A stretch of DNA of 64,000 nt, taken from positions 1-64,000 of the forward strand of contig CAJYPK010000041.1 of the NCBI GenBank assembly GCA_913776615.1. Reading direction: 5' to 3'. Of the stretch, positions 8,086 to 16,384 are shown piece after piece (the first letter of the stretch is position 1; the number at the start of each line of letters is the position of its first letter). This DNA comes from an uncultured Hymenobacter sp. (GTDB lineage Bacteria > Bacteroidota > Bacteroidia > Cytophagales > Hymenobacteraceae). Under the pieces are notes generated by a model. It had not been told where the DNA came from and searched no databases. It saw nothing but the letters and a program-made list of their open reading frames with translations. The translations under genes were made by a program, and so were the position numbers.

Positions 8086-8208
8086 CTATTTTTTCTGCGT
8101 TTTCACGGCTTTGCCCGAGGGCTTGTCTTTGATGACCTCCTCGTTGGCCTTCTCTTTTTTCTTGGTTTCGGGGTCGGTGTGGCTGGGGGTCTTGACGGTA
8201 GTGGCCAT
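8086..8208 (-). CDS. Small lysine-rich protein, 40 residues, unknown function
   Basis: A minus-strand frame from ATG (8208-8206) to TAG (8088-8086) encodes 40 residues: it starts MATTVKTPSHTDPETKKK and ends KAVKTQKK. About a quarter of the residues are lysine and there is no cysteine, aromatic residue or hydrophobic segment, so it should be soluble and disordered. It starts 42 bases after the stop of the catalase-like gene on the same strand and ends just before a strong terminator, which argues for a real last gene of that transcript. I know no family for it; a stress-associated, nucleic-acid-binding role is only a guess. Confidence 0.5.
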   Translation of the reverse strand: MATTVKTPSHTDPETKKKEKANEEVIKDKPSGKAVKTQKK

Positions 8209-8250
8209 GGTGGTAGGGCTTGGGAAAAGGAATTGTTGAGCTATACGCAA

Positions 8251-9372
8251 TTAGTCGGGCAGCTGGCTGATGTCGGTGGGCTCGGTGCGGGGCGCGGCGT
8301 TCATCATGTGCCGGTACTTGGCGCTCGATTCGTAAGCCTTGATGCGCACCCGGTTGATGGAACCCAGCGGTAAGTGCTCGGGTAGGCAGTGAAAGGGGTT
8401 GAACGACAACACGTCGTCGGCGTACACGCGGCGGGCGGGGCTGTAGGCATCCTGGGCGGGCAGCACAATTTTGCCCAGCACCTGGTAAGGGCTCTGGTCC
8501 TGGGGCCAGTCGATGCTGGCGTCCTCCACGGGCATGGCCTGGAGGTCGGTGCAGAGCTGGGCGCGCAGCTCGTACTCGGCGCCCTGGGTGCGGAAAAAAT
8601 CCACCACCATGTCGCGGTAGGCGCCGGGCTCGCTCACGTCCATCTCCTTGCCGGCAATGGCTTTCAGATTTTCCGACAGCGGGGCTACGCTGATTTTGGC
8701 CACGTAGTCGCCGTAGCGCACGGCCCCGAGCGTGGTGTAGGTTTCGCCCAGCATGTGGTTGTTGGGGTGGGCCTGTACCACCATGTTCACTTCCTTTTTG
8801 GGGCCGCCCACGTCTTCGAGCAGCTCCAGCGCCTTATCGGCCAGCACCCCTACCTTATTGATGGCGGTTTGCAGAATCTCGGGGCCTTGGGCCAGCTTCT
8901 CGATGCGCAGCTGCATGTCGTGGTAGCTTTTCACGTCGCCGGTCGGGATGATGGTATCGTTCACCATCAAGAAATCCTGGGTCACGGCGTCGGCTTCGGC
9001 AGCCAGAAACTTCTTGCCCGCTACCCCGATGATTTTCAAGGCGAAGCCCTTTACGGCCGGCTGCTTGTCGGGCTCGATGGCCCCCGGCGAGGTCGAGAGG
9101 CGAATGATGACCGGGTAGGTTTTGGCTTCCTTGAACATGCCCTGGGCCAAATGCTCGGGCAGGCCCGGCGCTACGTGCAGCTCGCCGCGCAAAATGCCGT
9201 GGCTCTTGGCGTGGGCATCGCGGATGGCGTGGCGGTTTTTCTCGAACATCATGCGCGCCATGCGGGCCATCGAGGCCACGGTCTCATCGCCGAGCTGTTC
9301 TTCATTGGGTTGAATCTCTTCGACGCCGTCGGCGAAGCGCACGTAGGAAGTCGGGGTAGGGGAAATCGCCAT
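8251..9372 (-). CDS. Catalase-family (y4iL-like) haem protein
   Basis: Protein of 373 residues from the short catalase-like superfamily. The distal histidine is visible as H54 in DAHAKSHGI, with a VNDTIIPT segment in the position of the catalase distal asparagine and a tyrosine-bearing segment KAYESSAKYRH near the C-terminus in the position of the proximal ligand. It is shorter than true catalases and lacks their C-terminal part, so peroxide dismutation is less certain than peroxidase or lipid-peroxide activity. There is no signal peptide. It is followed by the 40-residue basic gene and preceded by a 171-base gap to the DUF2254 gene. Confidence 0.85.
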   Translation of the reverse strand: MAISPTPTSYVRFADGVEEIQPNEEQLGDETVASMARMARMMFEKNRHAIRDAHAKSHGILRGELHVAPGLPEHLAQGMFKEAKTYPVIIRLSTSPGAIEPDKQPAVKGFALKIIGVAGKKFLAAEADAVTQDFLMVNDTIIPTGDVKSYHDMQLRIEKLAQGPEILQTAINKVGVLADKALELLEDVGGPKKEVNMVVQAHPNNHMLGETYTTLGAVRYGDYVAKISVAPLSENLKAIAGKEMDVSEPGAYRDMVVDFFRTQGAEYELRAQLCTDLQAMPVEDASIDWPQDQSPYQVLGKIVLPAQDAYSPARRVYADDVLSFNPFHCLPEHLPLGSINRVRIKAYESSAKYRHMMNAAPRTEPTDISQLPD

Positions 9373-9543
9373 AGGTAGAAAAAGGGACAGGAATGCTAAG
9401 CGGTTACGCCGGAATAGCGCGCAGGTTGGGCGAGTTTTCCGACCCGTCCCGATTAGCTAAACATTACCCTTGGCTAGCAGCTTGACAGCCGCGGGGTTCC
9501 CAGGCCCCAATTTTACTTGCAGCTCAACGGTTGCGTTGCCGGG

Positions 9544-10872
9544 CTAAGCCAGCAGGCGCTGCACCTCGCGGGCACGGGCCTGCACCTGGTCGCGGTCGTA
9601 ATCGGTGGTGAGGGCGCTGGCGGCCGCCTCGGATACGCGGGCAGCGTGGGCGCGCAGCACGGCTCGGCGGCTGGGTACCTGCGTGCGGGTGGCGGCGGTG
9701 CCCAGCGCCGTGAGCAGGCGCAGGTACACGGCCAGGTCGCCCTCGCCGGCCAGCAGTATTTGGTCGAAGGCGGTGTTGACGAAGGTGGTGAACGAGGGTT
9801 GGCGCGTGATAACGCGCACCGGCCCGTCGTCGTCGGTGCGCAGCGGGTCGGCAAAGCGGCGGGCAGCCAGGCTGGCCACCAGTGCCCCCAGGTAGTCGAT
9901 GCAGATAACGGCCGTGGAGGTATCGTTGATACCCGGCGAGAGCGCCTTCAAGGCAATGTCCACAATCTGACGCACACCGAAGCCGGCATCCTGCTCGGTA
10001 GTGCGCTGGCGGCCGATGGAGAACTTGTCGTTGAGCTCAGTTTGCAGCTCGTCGGTGAGACGCAAGGGGTTATCGGCACCGTAGCGGGCCACCGAGGCCA
10101 GCGGGGCACCGTGGGTCACGAAGCTGCCCACGCCGTGCTCCATGCGCACTACGCCGCCCAGGTGGCGGGCCAGGGCCAGCAGGCCATCTTCGTCGATGGT
10201 TTGGATGTAGCCGGTGACGGCAGCGGGCACGGGTACCCAGGTCAGCGTATCGGCTTGCTCGAAAAGCGCCGCCTGGGCCGGCTCGCTGGCGGCCTCGCCC
10301 AGCTCTTGCGGAAACAAGCGCCGGATGGCGGCCGCCGTTTCATCGGCCACCCCGCCGATGATGACGCCCGCCTGCATGGCCGCCGCCATGTGGTGAATGA
10401 AAAACACCAGCACCCCGATGCTGATCACCGCCAGCACTAGGCCGCCCGTTACGGCCAGCGGCGGCACGAAGCCACCCTCGTCGCCGTCGCGGATGGTCCG
10501 CAGCACGAGCAGGCAGTACACGAAGATGCTTACGAACGTCCCCAGTACCAGTTGGTTGACGCGGTTGCTCATGAAGTTTTGCAGTACCCGCGAGGTGTAC
10601 TGGCTGGCTACCTGCCCCAACGTGCTCAGCGTGAGCGAAAAGCCCAGGGAGGCAACCGTCATCATCGAGCCCGCGATGGCCGTGAGTACGCCCCGCGCCC
10701 CCGAGGCCCCGGCCCCGAACAGCAAGGGATAATCCTTGACCCAGCCGTGGTCGATGCGCAAATCGAGCGTGACCAGCCCATAGGCCAGGCCCGCGGCCCC
10801 GGCCACCATCAGGGTGGGGACAAACCAGAGACTGGCGTTGATGTCGCGCCAGAGCGTGTGCAGCTTATTCAT
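9544..10872 (-). CDS. DUF2254 family membrane protein
   Basis: Inner-membrane protein of 442 residues. Four hydrophobic segments fill the first ~170 residues (ASLWFVPTLMVAGAAGLAYG is the first), followed by a soluble C-terminal region with DIALKALSPGINDTSTA, the characteristic DUF2254 stretch. The start at 10872 (MNKLHTLWRD) is chosen because family members begin just before the first membrane helix; the 30-codon extension is basic and unconserved. Function is not established; the fold resembles membrane channels or sensors (inference). The gene is divergent from the TPM-domain gene 124 bases away. Confidence 0.85.
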   Translation of the reverse strand: MNKLHTLWRDINASLWFVPTLMVAGAAGLAYGLVTLDLRIDHGWVKDYPLLFGAGASGARGVLTAIAGSMMTVASLGFSLTLSTLGQVASQYTSRVLQNFMSNRVNQLVLGTFVSIFVYCLLVLRTIRDGDEGGFVPPLAVTGGLVLAVISIGVLVFFIHHMAAAMQAGVIIGGVADETAAAIRRLFPQELGEAASEPAQAALFEQADTLTWVPVPAAVTGYIQTIDEDGLLALARHLGGVVRMEHGVGSFVTHGAPLASVARYGADNPLRLTDELQTELNDKFSIGRQRTTEQDAGFGVRQIVDIALKALSPGINDTSTAVICIDYLGALVASLAARRFADPLRTDDDGPVRVITRQPSFTTFVNTAFDQILLAGEGDLAVYLRLLTALGTAATRTQVPSRRAVLRAHAARVSEAAASALTTDYDRDQVQARAREVQRLLA

Positions 10873-10996
10873 ATGCCGGGCATACTGCCGGGCTCGGATA
10901 CGGGTTGTCGGGCGCGATTGACGGGCCTCGTGGGCAGCCATGATCCGGCTGGCCTCGTACAAGGCCAGTACGTTCTTTCACCTTTTCCCCTTTGCC

Positions 10997-12274
10997 ATGT
11001 ACCGCTTTTTAATAATGGCCCTGCTATTCGTCGGGGCCTCGCTGGGCCGGCCGGCCGTGGCCCAGACGGGTGCCGACCTGCCCGCCCGCCCCGTCCCCTT
11101 CACCTTCGTTACCGACCAAGCCAACCTGCTGAGTGCCGCCGATGCGAAAAAGCTCGAAGGCGGCTTGCGCAGCTACGCCGAAAAAACGGGCACGCAAGTA
11201 GTGGTCGTGACGGTGCCCACCCTGGGCGGCCGCAACGTATCTGACTACGGCCGCGAGCTGGGCACCGCCTGGGGGGTGGGCCAACGCGATAAAAACAACG
11301 GCCTCGTGGTTCTCATCGGGGCTAAGGAGCACAAAGTGACCATTCAACCTGGTTCGGGACTGGCCAGCAGCATTACCCCCGCCGTGGTAAGCCGCGTCAT
11401 CAACCAACAAATGACGCCCGCCTTCAAGCAGGGTAACTACTTCGCTGGCCTGCGCGCTGGCCTCAATACCTTGATGGTAACGGCCAACCCCAGCTCCGAC
11501 CCGCGCAAGGCGGCCAACGCTACCACGGCCACCACCAACGGCGAGCTGACCGACAACCCCGCCAGCGCGGTTACGGCCACGCAATCGCAATCAACCGTAA
11601 ATGATCCCGTTAGCACTCAGCAGAGCGAGGGGCGAATGGATACTTCCACTTCCAATTCAAGCATTTTTTCTATGAGCACGATCATCTGGATTCTGATAAT
11701 CGGCGGTGGGATATGGTTCCTTATCCGCATGTTTCGCAACCGGAACTCAGCCAGCCAGGCGGGCGGCTCGCCTAATTTCTACCCCAACCAGAGCGGTAAT
11801 TCCAACGGCCCGCGCCCCAATCAACCCAACTTTTACCCCAACCAAGGGCCGGGCAACTACGGCGGCGGCAACTACGGCGGCGGTTACCCCAACCAAGGGG
11901 GTAGTGGTAGCGGAATGGGTGGCATTCTAGCCACGGGTGCCGCGGCGGCGGCGGGGGCTTACCTGGGCAACCGGCTGTCGCACAACTCAGACAATGACTC
12001 GGCTCAGCATTTCAGCAATAACGACACGTCGAGCTTAGGCGCCGGTGTTGGGGCGGCTGGCGCAGCGGGCACTGGTGCCGCTGGCGATTATTTTGCCGAC
12101 CGCAACGGCGGGGCTAGTACCGATAGTGGTCCCGATTATTTTTCGGGCAACGACGCGAGCGACTCGTCGGGCGACTATTTCTCGTCCGACAACTCTTCCT
12201 ACGACGATATGTCTTCCGATGACACCGGCGGCGGGGGCTTCGACAGCAACGACGATAACAGCGGCTCGTGGTAG
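10997..12274 (+). CDS. TPM-domain protein with membrane anchor and Gly/Asn-rich tail
   Basis: Exported protein of 425 residues. A signal peptide (about 1-22, ending AVAQT) precedes a TPM domain (about 35-165) with TDQANLLSAADAKKLE, TGTQVVVVTVPTLGG, GVGQRDKNNGLVVLI and TIQPGSGL. A transmembrane helix follows near 230-245 (TIIWILIIGGGIWFLI), then a low-complexity tail of Asn/Pro/Gly, Gly/Ala and Asp/Ser repeats. TPM domains occur in proteins linked to photosystem II repair and to bacterial membrane maintenance; here the domain should face the periplasm. The acidic Ser/Asp C-terminus is unusual in length. The gene ends six bases before a large inverted repeat. Confidence 0.85.
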   Translation: MYRFLIMALLFVGASLGRPAVAQTGADLPARPVPFTFVTDQANLLSAADAKKLEGGLRSYAEKTGTQVVVVTVPTLGGRNVSDYGRELGTAWGVGQRDKNNGLVVLIGAKEHKVTIQPGSGLASSITPAVVSRVINQQMTPAFKQGNYFAGLRAGLNTLMVTANPSSDPRKAANATTATTNGELTDNPASAVTATQSQSTVNDPVSTQQSEGRMDTSTSNSSIFSMSTIIWILIIGGGIWFLIRMFRNRNSASQAGGSPNFYPNQSGNSNGPRPNQPNFYPNQGPGNYGGGNYGGGYPNQGGSGSGMGGILATGAAAAAGAYLGNRLSHNSDNDSAQHFSNNDTSSLGAGVGAAGAAGTGAAGDYFADRNGGASTDSGPDYFSGNDASDSSGDYFSSDNSSYDDMSSDDTGGGGFDSNDDNSGSW

Positions 12275-12280
12275 GTTTAG

Positions 12281-12398
12281 TGCGGGAGATGTAGAAATGT
12301 GAGGAATGGAAAATGGGGAGCTGCGTGTAGGAAAAGTATTTGTTTTCCCTGCACGCAGCTCCCCATTTTCTACTCCTCACATTTCTACATCTCCCGCA
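12281..12398. repeat. 50-bp inverted repeat between convergent genes (family E)
   Basis: Arms at 12281-12330 and 12349-12398 match at 47 of 50 positions and contain GAAATGTGAGGA and AATGGGGAGCTGCG. The loop is 18 bases. It starts six bases after the TPM-gene stop and can form a very stable hairpin in RNA from either strand. Confidence 0.9.
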
Positions 12399-12420
12399 TT
12401 ACAGCGGTTCTCGGGTCGGT

Positions 12421-12513
12421 GTACTGATGTAACACCAAGCTCCAGCTTGGTGATGTGCTTAGTGAGCGTATCCAGACGCCTCACCAAGCTGGAGCTTGGT
12501 GTTACATCAGTAC
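12421..12513. repeat. Family A repeat, copy 1 (perfect 33-bp inverted repeat)
   Basis: Arms at 12421-12453 and 12481-12513 are exact reverse complements with a 27-base spacer. Each arm is itself nearly palindromic around ACCAAGCTCCAGCTTGGT, so the DNA can fold as one long stem or as two short hairpins. It sits between the convergent TPM and alkaline phosphatase genes, immediately beside the family E repeat. Confidence 0.92.
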
Positions 12514-12537
12514 ACTAGCTTGAGGATTGCTCTAATC

Positions 12538-13758
12538 CTACTTCCAGCCCAGAGCTTTTTTAAGGCGGAAGTAGAGGTCAGTATTCTGGTACATGCCGGT
12601 GAAAAGCTCGCTACCGGGACCGTAGGCGAATACCGGGACCATCACGGCGGTGTGCTTGTTGCTGGCAAAGTTGGCGACCACTTTGCCGGCCTGGGAATCA
12701 CCTTCCACGAGGCTGTAGCCGCCGGTTTCATGGTCGGCGGTGACGATGACGAGGGTTTCCCCATTGGCCGCTGCGAAGGCGAAGGCCCGGCCCACCTGCT
12801 GGTCGAAATCCAGTACTTCCTGCACGTTGTAGGTCGTGTTGTTGAAGTGACCCGCGTCGTCGATTTGGGAGCCCTCAATCATCAGGAAGAAGCCGTCTTT
12901 GTTGCGGCCCAGAATTTCGAGGGCCTTATCGACGCCCTGGCGCATGTAGGCGGCGGTACGCTCGGCCACGGGCTTGGGGCCGCCGGGGGCCAGCAGGGCT
13001 ACGGCCTTGGGGCCGGTGAGGGCGGCGGCCTCGGCGGGCGTGGTGGCTACCTGGTAGCCCTGACGCTGCCAGGCAGTAAGGAGGTTTTGCTGGTCTTTGC
13101 GCTGGGTAAAATATTGCAAGCCACCCGCGTACATAAAATCGATGGGGGCGGAGAGGTACTTGGCGGCGATGGCCTCGTGGTCGTTGCGGTCGGGGTGCAC
13201 GATGGCAAAGGCAGCGGGCGTGGCGTCGGTGAGCTCGCAGCCCACTACCATGCCGGTAGCCTTGCCGTGCGCCCGCGCATCGTGCATGATGGACCGAAAC
13301 TCGTGGCCGGCCGAGTCGATGGCCAGCGCGGCGTTATAGGTTTTGTGGCCGGTGGCCATAGCCGTGGCCCCGGCCGCCGAATCGGTAATCTTCCCGTACT
13401 GATTCTGGGTCAGCGACAGCCCCGTAGCCTGGGCCTGCTGCATGAAAAGCTGGCCGTGATTGGCCAGCAGGCCGCCCATCACCTGGGCCGGTCCCATGCC
13501 ATCGCCAATCATGAAAATCACGTTTTTGATGGGCTTGCGCGGGCCTTTGTAGGGAGCCAGCGGCGGTACGGTATAGGCCGCCTGCGGAGCTTCATACTGC
13601 GTTTTGTACAGCGGCACCTCGGTGGCCGGGGGCGGGGTGGGCTGGTGCTTGAGCGCCTCAATGATGACGCTGCGCGAAGGGGCAGGGGCCGGAGTCTGGG
13701 CGTGCGCCAGCTGCAACGAGAAGCCGCTCAGCAACAGCGCGTAGGGACGGATAGTCAT
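12538..13758 (-). CDS. Secreted alkaline phosphatase (PhoA family)
   Basis: Exported phosphomonoesterase of 406 residues with a signal peptide ending near residue 20 (LAHAQ). Active-site features are intact: metal-binding D86 in FMIGDGMG, D126 and nucleophile S127 in TDSAAGATAMATG, EGSQIDDAGH near 295-304, and TADHETGG near 345. It releases inorganic phosphate from organic esters in the periplasm or at the surface. It is the last gene of a probable susC-susD-phosphodiesterase-phosphatase operon, 54 bases after the previous stop. Expression under phosphate limitation is expected from function, but no Pho-box was recognised. Confidence 0.94.
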   Translation of the reverse strand: MTIRPYALLLSGFSLQLAHAQTPAPAPSRSVIIEALKHQPTPPPATEVPLYKTQYEAPQAAYTVPPLAPYKGPRKPIKNVIFMIGDGMGPAQVMGGLLANHGQLFMQQAQATGLSLTQNQYGKITDSAAGATAMATGHKTYNAALAIDSAGHEFRSIMHDARAHGKATGMVVGCELTDATPAAFAIVHPDRNDHEAIAAKYLSAPIDFMYAGGLQYFTQRKDQQNLLTAWQRQGYQVATTPAEAAALTGPKAVALLAPGGPKPVAERTAAYMRQGVDKALEILGRNKDGFFLMIEGSQIDDAGHFNNTTYNVQEVLDFDQQVGRAFAFAAANGETLVIVTADHETGGYSLVEGDSQAGKVVANFASNKHTAVMVPVFAYGPGSELFTGMYQNTDLYFRLKKALGWK

Positions 13759-13812
13759 AAAAAGCAGAAAACGGGAGGAAGCCCACGAAGGCGCGGGCAG
13801 AAAGGGGTTCGG

Positions 13813-14622
13813 CTAGTGCGCCTGGGCTTCGGCAATGGTTGGGGCTAGCTCGGTTAGCTCGTCGGCACCTACCAGCAGGCGGGGGTAGGCGAGCAGCACG
13901 CGCCACACCGTGCGGCGCTGGACCGGCGTGGCGGCGGGCAGATTCCAGAAGCGGATGCGCTGGCCGGTGCGGGCGGCCAGGGCGTTCCACTGGCGCAGGC
14001 GGGCGGCCTCGGCGGCGGGCAGCGGCCCCCGGCCATCCCACTGAAAATGCGCATGCCAGTCGGCATTCACCGTCGGAATAGTTGCGGCGAGTTCCGGCTG
14101 CAAGTCGGCGGGGAGCTGGCCGTCGAGAAACACCAGGCGACTATGGTCGGCCAGCACCTCGGCGCGGGGGTAGCCGCCGGTGAGCATAACCCGCACGCCC
14201 GCCGGCCGGGCGTGGCTCGGCGTGCTGAGCAGCGGCTCGTAGCGGGCCAGCACGCGTCGCAGCTGCTCGTAAGTGGCCGGGCCGGCAGTTTTAAAATCAA
14301 TAAACAGCCACAGCTCGGCCGGCTGGGCGTAGCGATTTACGCCGAGTTGGCGCAGGGGCGCGAGGTAGAGGCTTTCGAGGGTGCGGGCGGCGCGCAGGTC
14401 GGCGCGCTCGTGGCCTACCAGCAGGGTGGTATCTACCAAGAAGATATCAGCCTCCACGCTCTTGAAGCCCAGGGCCAGCGCGTCGAACAGCGGCCGGGGC
14501 CGCCAGTAGTCGTTGTGCGAATGACCCTGCTCCAGGGGCGGGGCGGGCCGAAAGCCAACTGGCTGGGCCAGGGCAGCGGTGGCCAGCAGCCAGAAGCAGC
14601 AGGCGGTAGCAAAGCGAAGCAT
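13813..14622 (-). CDS. PI-PLC/GDPD-like phosphodiesterase, AIM6-like
   Basis: Exported protein of 269 residues with a signal peptide ending near residue 19 (ALAQ). The motif GHSHNDYWRPRPLFDALALG followed by SVEADIFLV and VGHE is the signature of the AIM6-like branch of the PI-PLC-like phosphodiesterase superfamily; the HSHND histidine and the VEAD glutamate/aspartate match catalytic and metal positions of glycerophosphodiester phosphodiesterases. Its probable role is cleavage of a phosphodiester in a lipid head group or teichoic-like polymer, giving a monoester for the neighbouring phosphatase (inference). It lies between susD and the phosphatase on the same strand. Confidence 0.82.
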   Translation of the reverse strand: MLRFATACCFWLLATAALAQPVGFRPAPPLEQGHSHNDYWRPRPLFDALALGFKSVEADIFLVDTTLLVGHERADLRAARTLESLYLAPLRQLGVNRYAQPAELWLFIDFKTAGPATYEQLRRVLARYEPLLSTPSHARPAGVRVMLTGGYPRAEVLADHSRLVFLDGQLPADLQPELAATIPTVNADWHAHFQWDGRGPLPAAEAARLRQWNALAARTGQRIRFWNLPAATPVQRRTVWRVLLAYPRLLVGADELTELAPTIAEAQAH

Positions 14623-14706
14623 GATGGGCAGGGCTGGTTACACAGCGGCACCGCTGGCCCCAGGGCCGGCGGTGCCGAAGCGTTTAGTCAGCTAATTGGC
14701 AAGTGA

Positions 14707-16263
14707 TTACCAGCCTTGGTTTTGGGCAATGTGCGAATTGGCCAAATCTGCCGGCGGAATGGGCCACACGTTGTGAATGGCGGGGTTGAAGGTGCGGGCG
14801 GGCCACACCGTCACGATCGTAAAGGTGGAGTTGGGGTTGGTTTTGTCGGCATAGGAACGGCCGAGCTGGGGCTGGGCGTAGGTAGCCTGGGCATCGCCCC
14901 AGCGCACGAGGTCGGCGTGGCGGTCGGCAAATTCGCCGGCCAGCTCCACGCGGCGCTCGTGCTTGAGGTCGGCGAGGGTAGCGCCGCTCTTAGCCGTGAG
15001 GCCAGCGCGGAGGCGCACGGCGTTGAGGGCGGCGTCGCCGCTCTTGCCCTGCATAATCTGGGCCTCGGCCTTGAGCAGCAGCACCTCGGCGTAGCGCATG
15101 ATGGGCACGTTGAGGTCGGTGGTGGGCTCGTTGCCGTTCGAGTTGAGGTGGTCGGTAGCCGGCGTAGCGAACGGCTGCATGTACTTGTTGAACTGGAAGC
15201 CCGTCAACGAGTTGGTCGAGTAGTACGTGCGGGTGCTGCCCAGGTAGGGGAACGTATCACCGAAGCTCAGGATGGTGGCCGACCGGCGGGCGTCGCCAGC
15301 CTCAAACTCGTTGTAGAGGCCCAGCGTGGGCTGGAAGTAGCCGAAGCCGTTGTAAAGGCCCCAGCCCTTGTTTTCGAGCAGTACGCCGGGCAGGATGCTG
15401 CCATCCGTCTTGCCCGAAACGGCCGACCAGATGTATTCGCTCGACCAGTTTTTGTTGATGCTGAATACGCTGCGGAAGTCGGACGAGGGATTGCCGGTGT
15501 TGAGCAGCGCCCGGCCCGAGCCGGTGGTGGCCACCTTGGTGGCGGCATCTTCGGCCAGCGCCCACTTGCTGGCGTCGTACTGCGCCCAGTACACGTAGGT
15601 TTTGGCGAGGTAGCCGAGGGCAGCGTCTTTGTGGGCGCGGCCCAGGTCGTTGCTGCCGTAGCTCGTCACGAGCGGCAGCAGGTCGGCCGCCTTCTGCAAG
15701 TCGCTGGCGATAAGCTTGTAATTCTCGATAACGTTGGCCGGACGCGGGAAGTCGTTCTGGTCCATGTTGTCTTCCGTCACGATGGGCACGCCGGCGCGCA
15801 GGTCGCCGTAGCGGCTGGCAATGTGGAAGTACGAGAAGGCCCGCATGAAGTACGCCTCGCCCAGCACCCGGTTTTTGAGGCTGCTGCTGATGTTCATGTC
15901 GGGCACGTGCCGGAGCACCTCGTTGCAGCGCCGGATAACGCGGTACGAGTAGCTGTACATCTTGTTGATGTCGCTCTCGTTGCCGGTGGCCGTGAAATTG
16001 CGGGTGGCGAAGGCATTGGCGCGGGTGCGGCCCGTCACCATGTCGTCGGAAGCATTGATAAACCAGAAAAACCCGCGCCCGAACATGTCGTCGTTGTACA
16101 TGTAGGTGTAGAGCGCGTTGGAAGCGGCCGTGGCGTCGTCGGCCGTCTGCCAGAAGTTGGCCGCCGTAATAGTGCCCTGGGGCGTAAGCTCGGTAAAGGA
16201 GTCCTTGCAGCTAGTGGCGGTGGCCAGCAGGCCAGCGGCGAGGAGTAGGGTAGAGGGTTTCAT
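14707..16263 (-). CDS. SusD/RagB-family outer-membrane nutrient-binding lipoprotein
   Basis: Surface lipoprotein of 518 residues that forms the lid of a SusCD transporter. The start at 16263 gives a lipoprotein signal with lipobox ATSC and acylated C19; the frame runs open to 16332 but that extension lies in a repeat. Early segments (LTPQGTITAANFWQTADDA) and AYFMRAFSYFHIASRYGD match the TPR-like SusD core, and the protein ends with the usual NPGW-like AQNQGW. It lies 121 bases after susC, with a family A repeat in the gap. The ligand is unknown; neighbouring phosphodiesterase and phosphatase suggest a phosphorylated substrate. Confidence 0.93.
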   Translation of the reverse strand: MKPSTLLLAAGLLATATSCKDSFTELTPQGTITAANFWQTADDATAASNALYTYMYNDDMFGRGFFWFINASDDMVTGRTRANAFATRNFTATGNESDINKMYSYSYRVIRRCNEVLRHVPDMNISSSLKNRVLGEAYFMRAFSYFHIASRYGDLRAGVPIVTEDNMDQNDFPRPANVIENYKLIASDLQKAADLLPLVTSYGSNDLGRAHKDAALGYLAKTYVYWAQYDASKWALAEDAATKVATTGSGRALLNTGNPSSDFRSVFSINKNWSSEYIWSAVSGKTDGSILPGVLLENKGWGLYNGFGYFQPTLGLYNEFEAGDARRSATILSFGDTFPYLGSTRTYYSTNSLTGFQFNKYMQPFATPATDHLNSNGNEPTTDLNVPIMRYAEVLLLKAEAQIMQGKSGDAALNAVRLRAGLTAKSGATLADLKHERRVELAGEFADRHADLVRWGDAQATYAQPQLGRSYADKTNPNSTFTIVTVWPARTFNPAIHNVWPIPPADLANSHIAQNQGW

Positions 16264-16303
16264 TATAGCGTAGTTGATTTTTAGAATCGTAGTGCTTGGT
16301 AGG

Positions 16304-16382
16304 TGTAGCGCCAAGCTCCGGCTTGGCGTCACGCTCGGTGAGCATACCCAGATGCCTCACCAAGCTGGAGCTTGGTGCTACA
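16304..16382. repeat. Family A repeat, copy 2, between susC and susD
   Basis: An imperfect inverted repeat: one arm runs from 16304 (GCGCCAAGCTCCGGCTTGGC core) and the other occupies 16357-16382 (ACCAAGCTGGAGCTTGGT core). The arms differ at several positions but each stays self-palindromic, which suggests compensatory change within arms. It ends two bases before the susC stop and lies inside the presumed operon. Confidence 0.85.
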
Positions 16383-16384
16383 GC

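Noticed and set aside
12421..12513. Family A repeats as a CRISPR array
   Set aside because: Units occur as inverted pairs at scattered sites, not as regularly spaced direct repeats, and no cas genes are seen.
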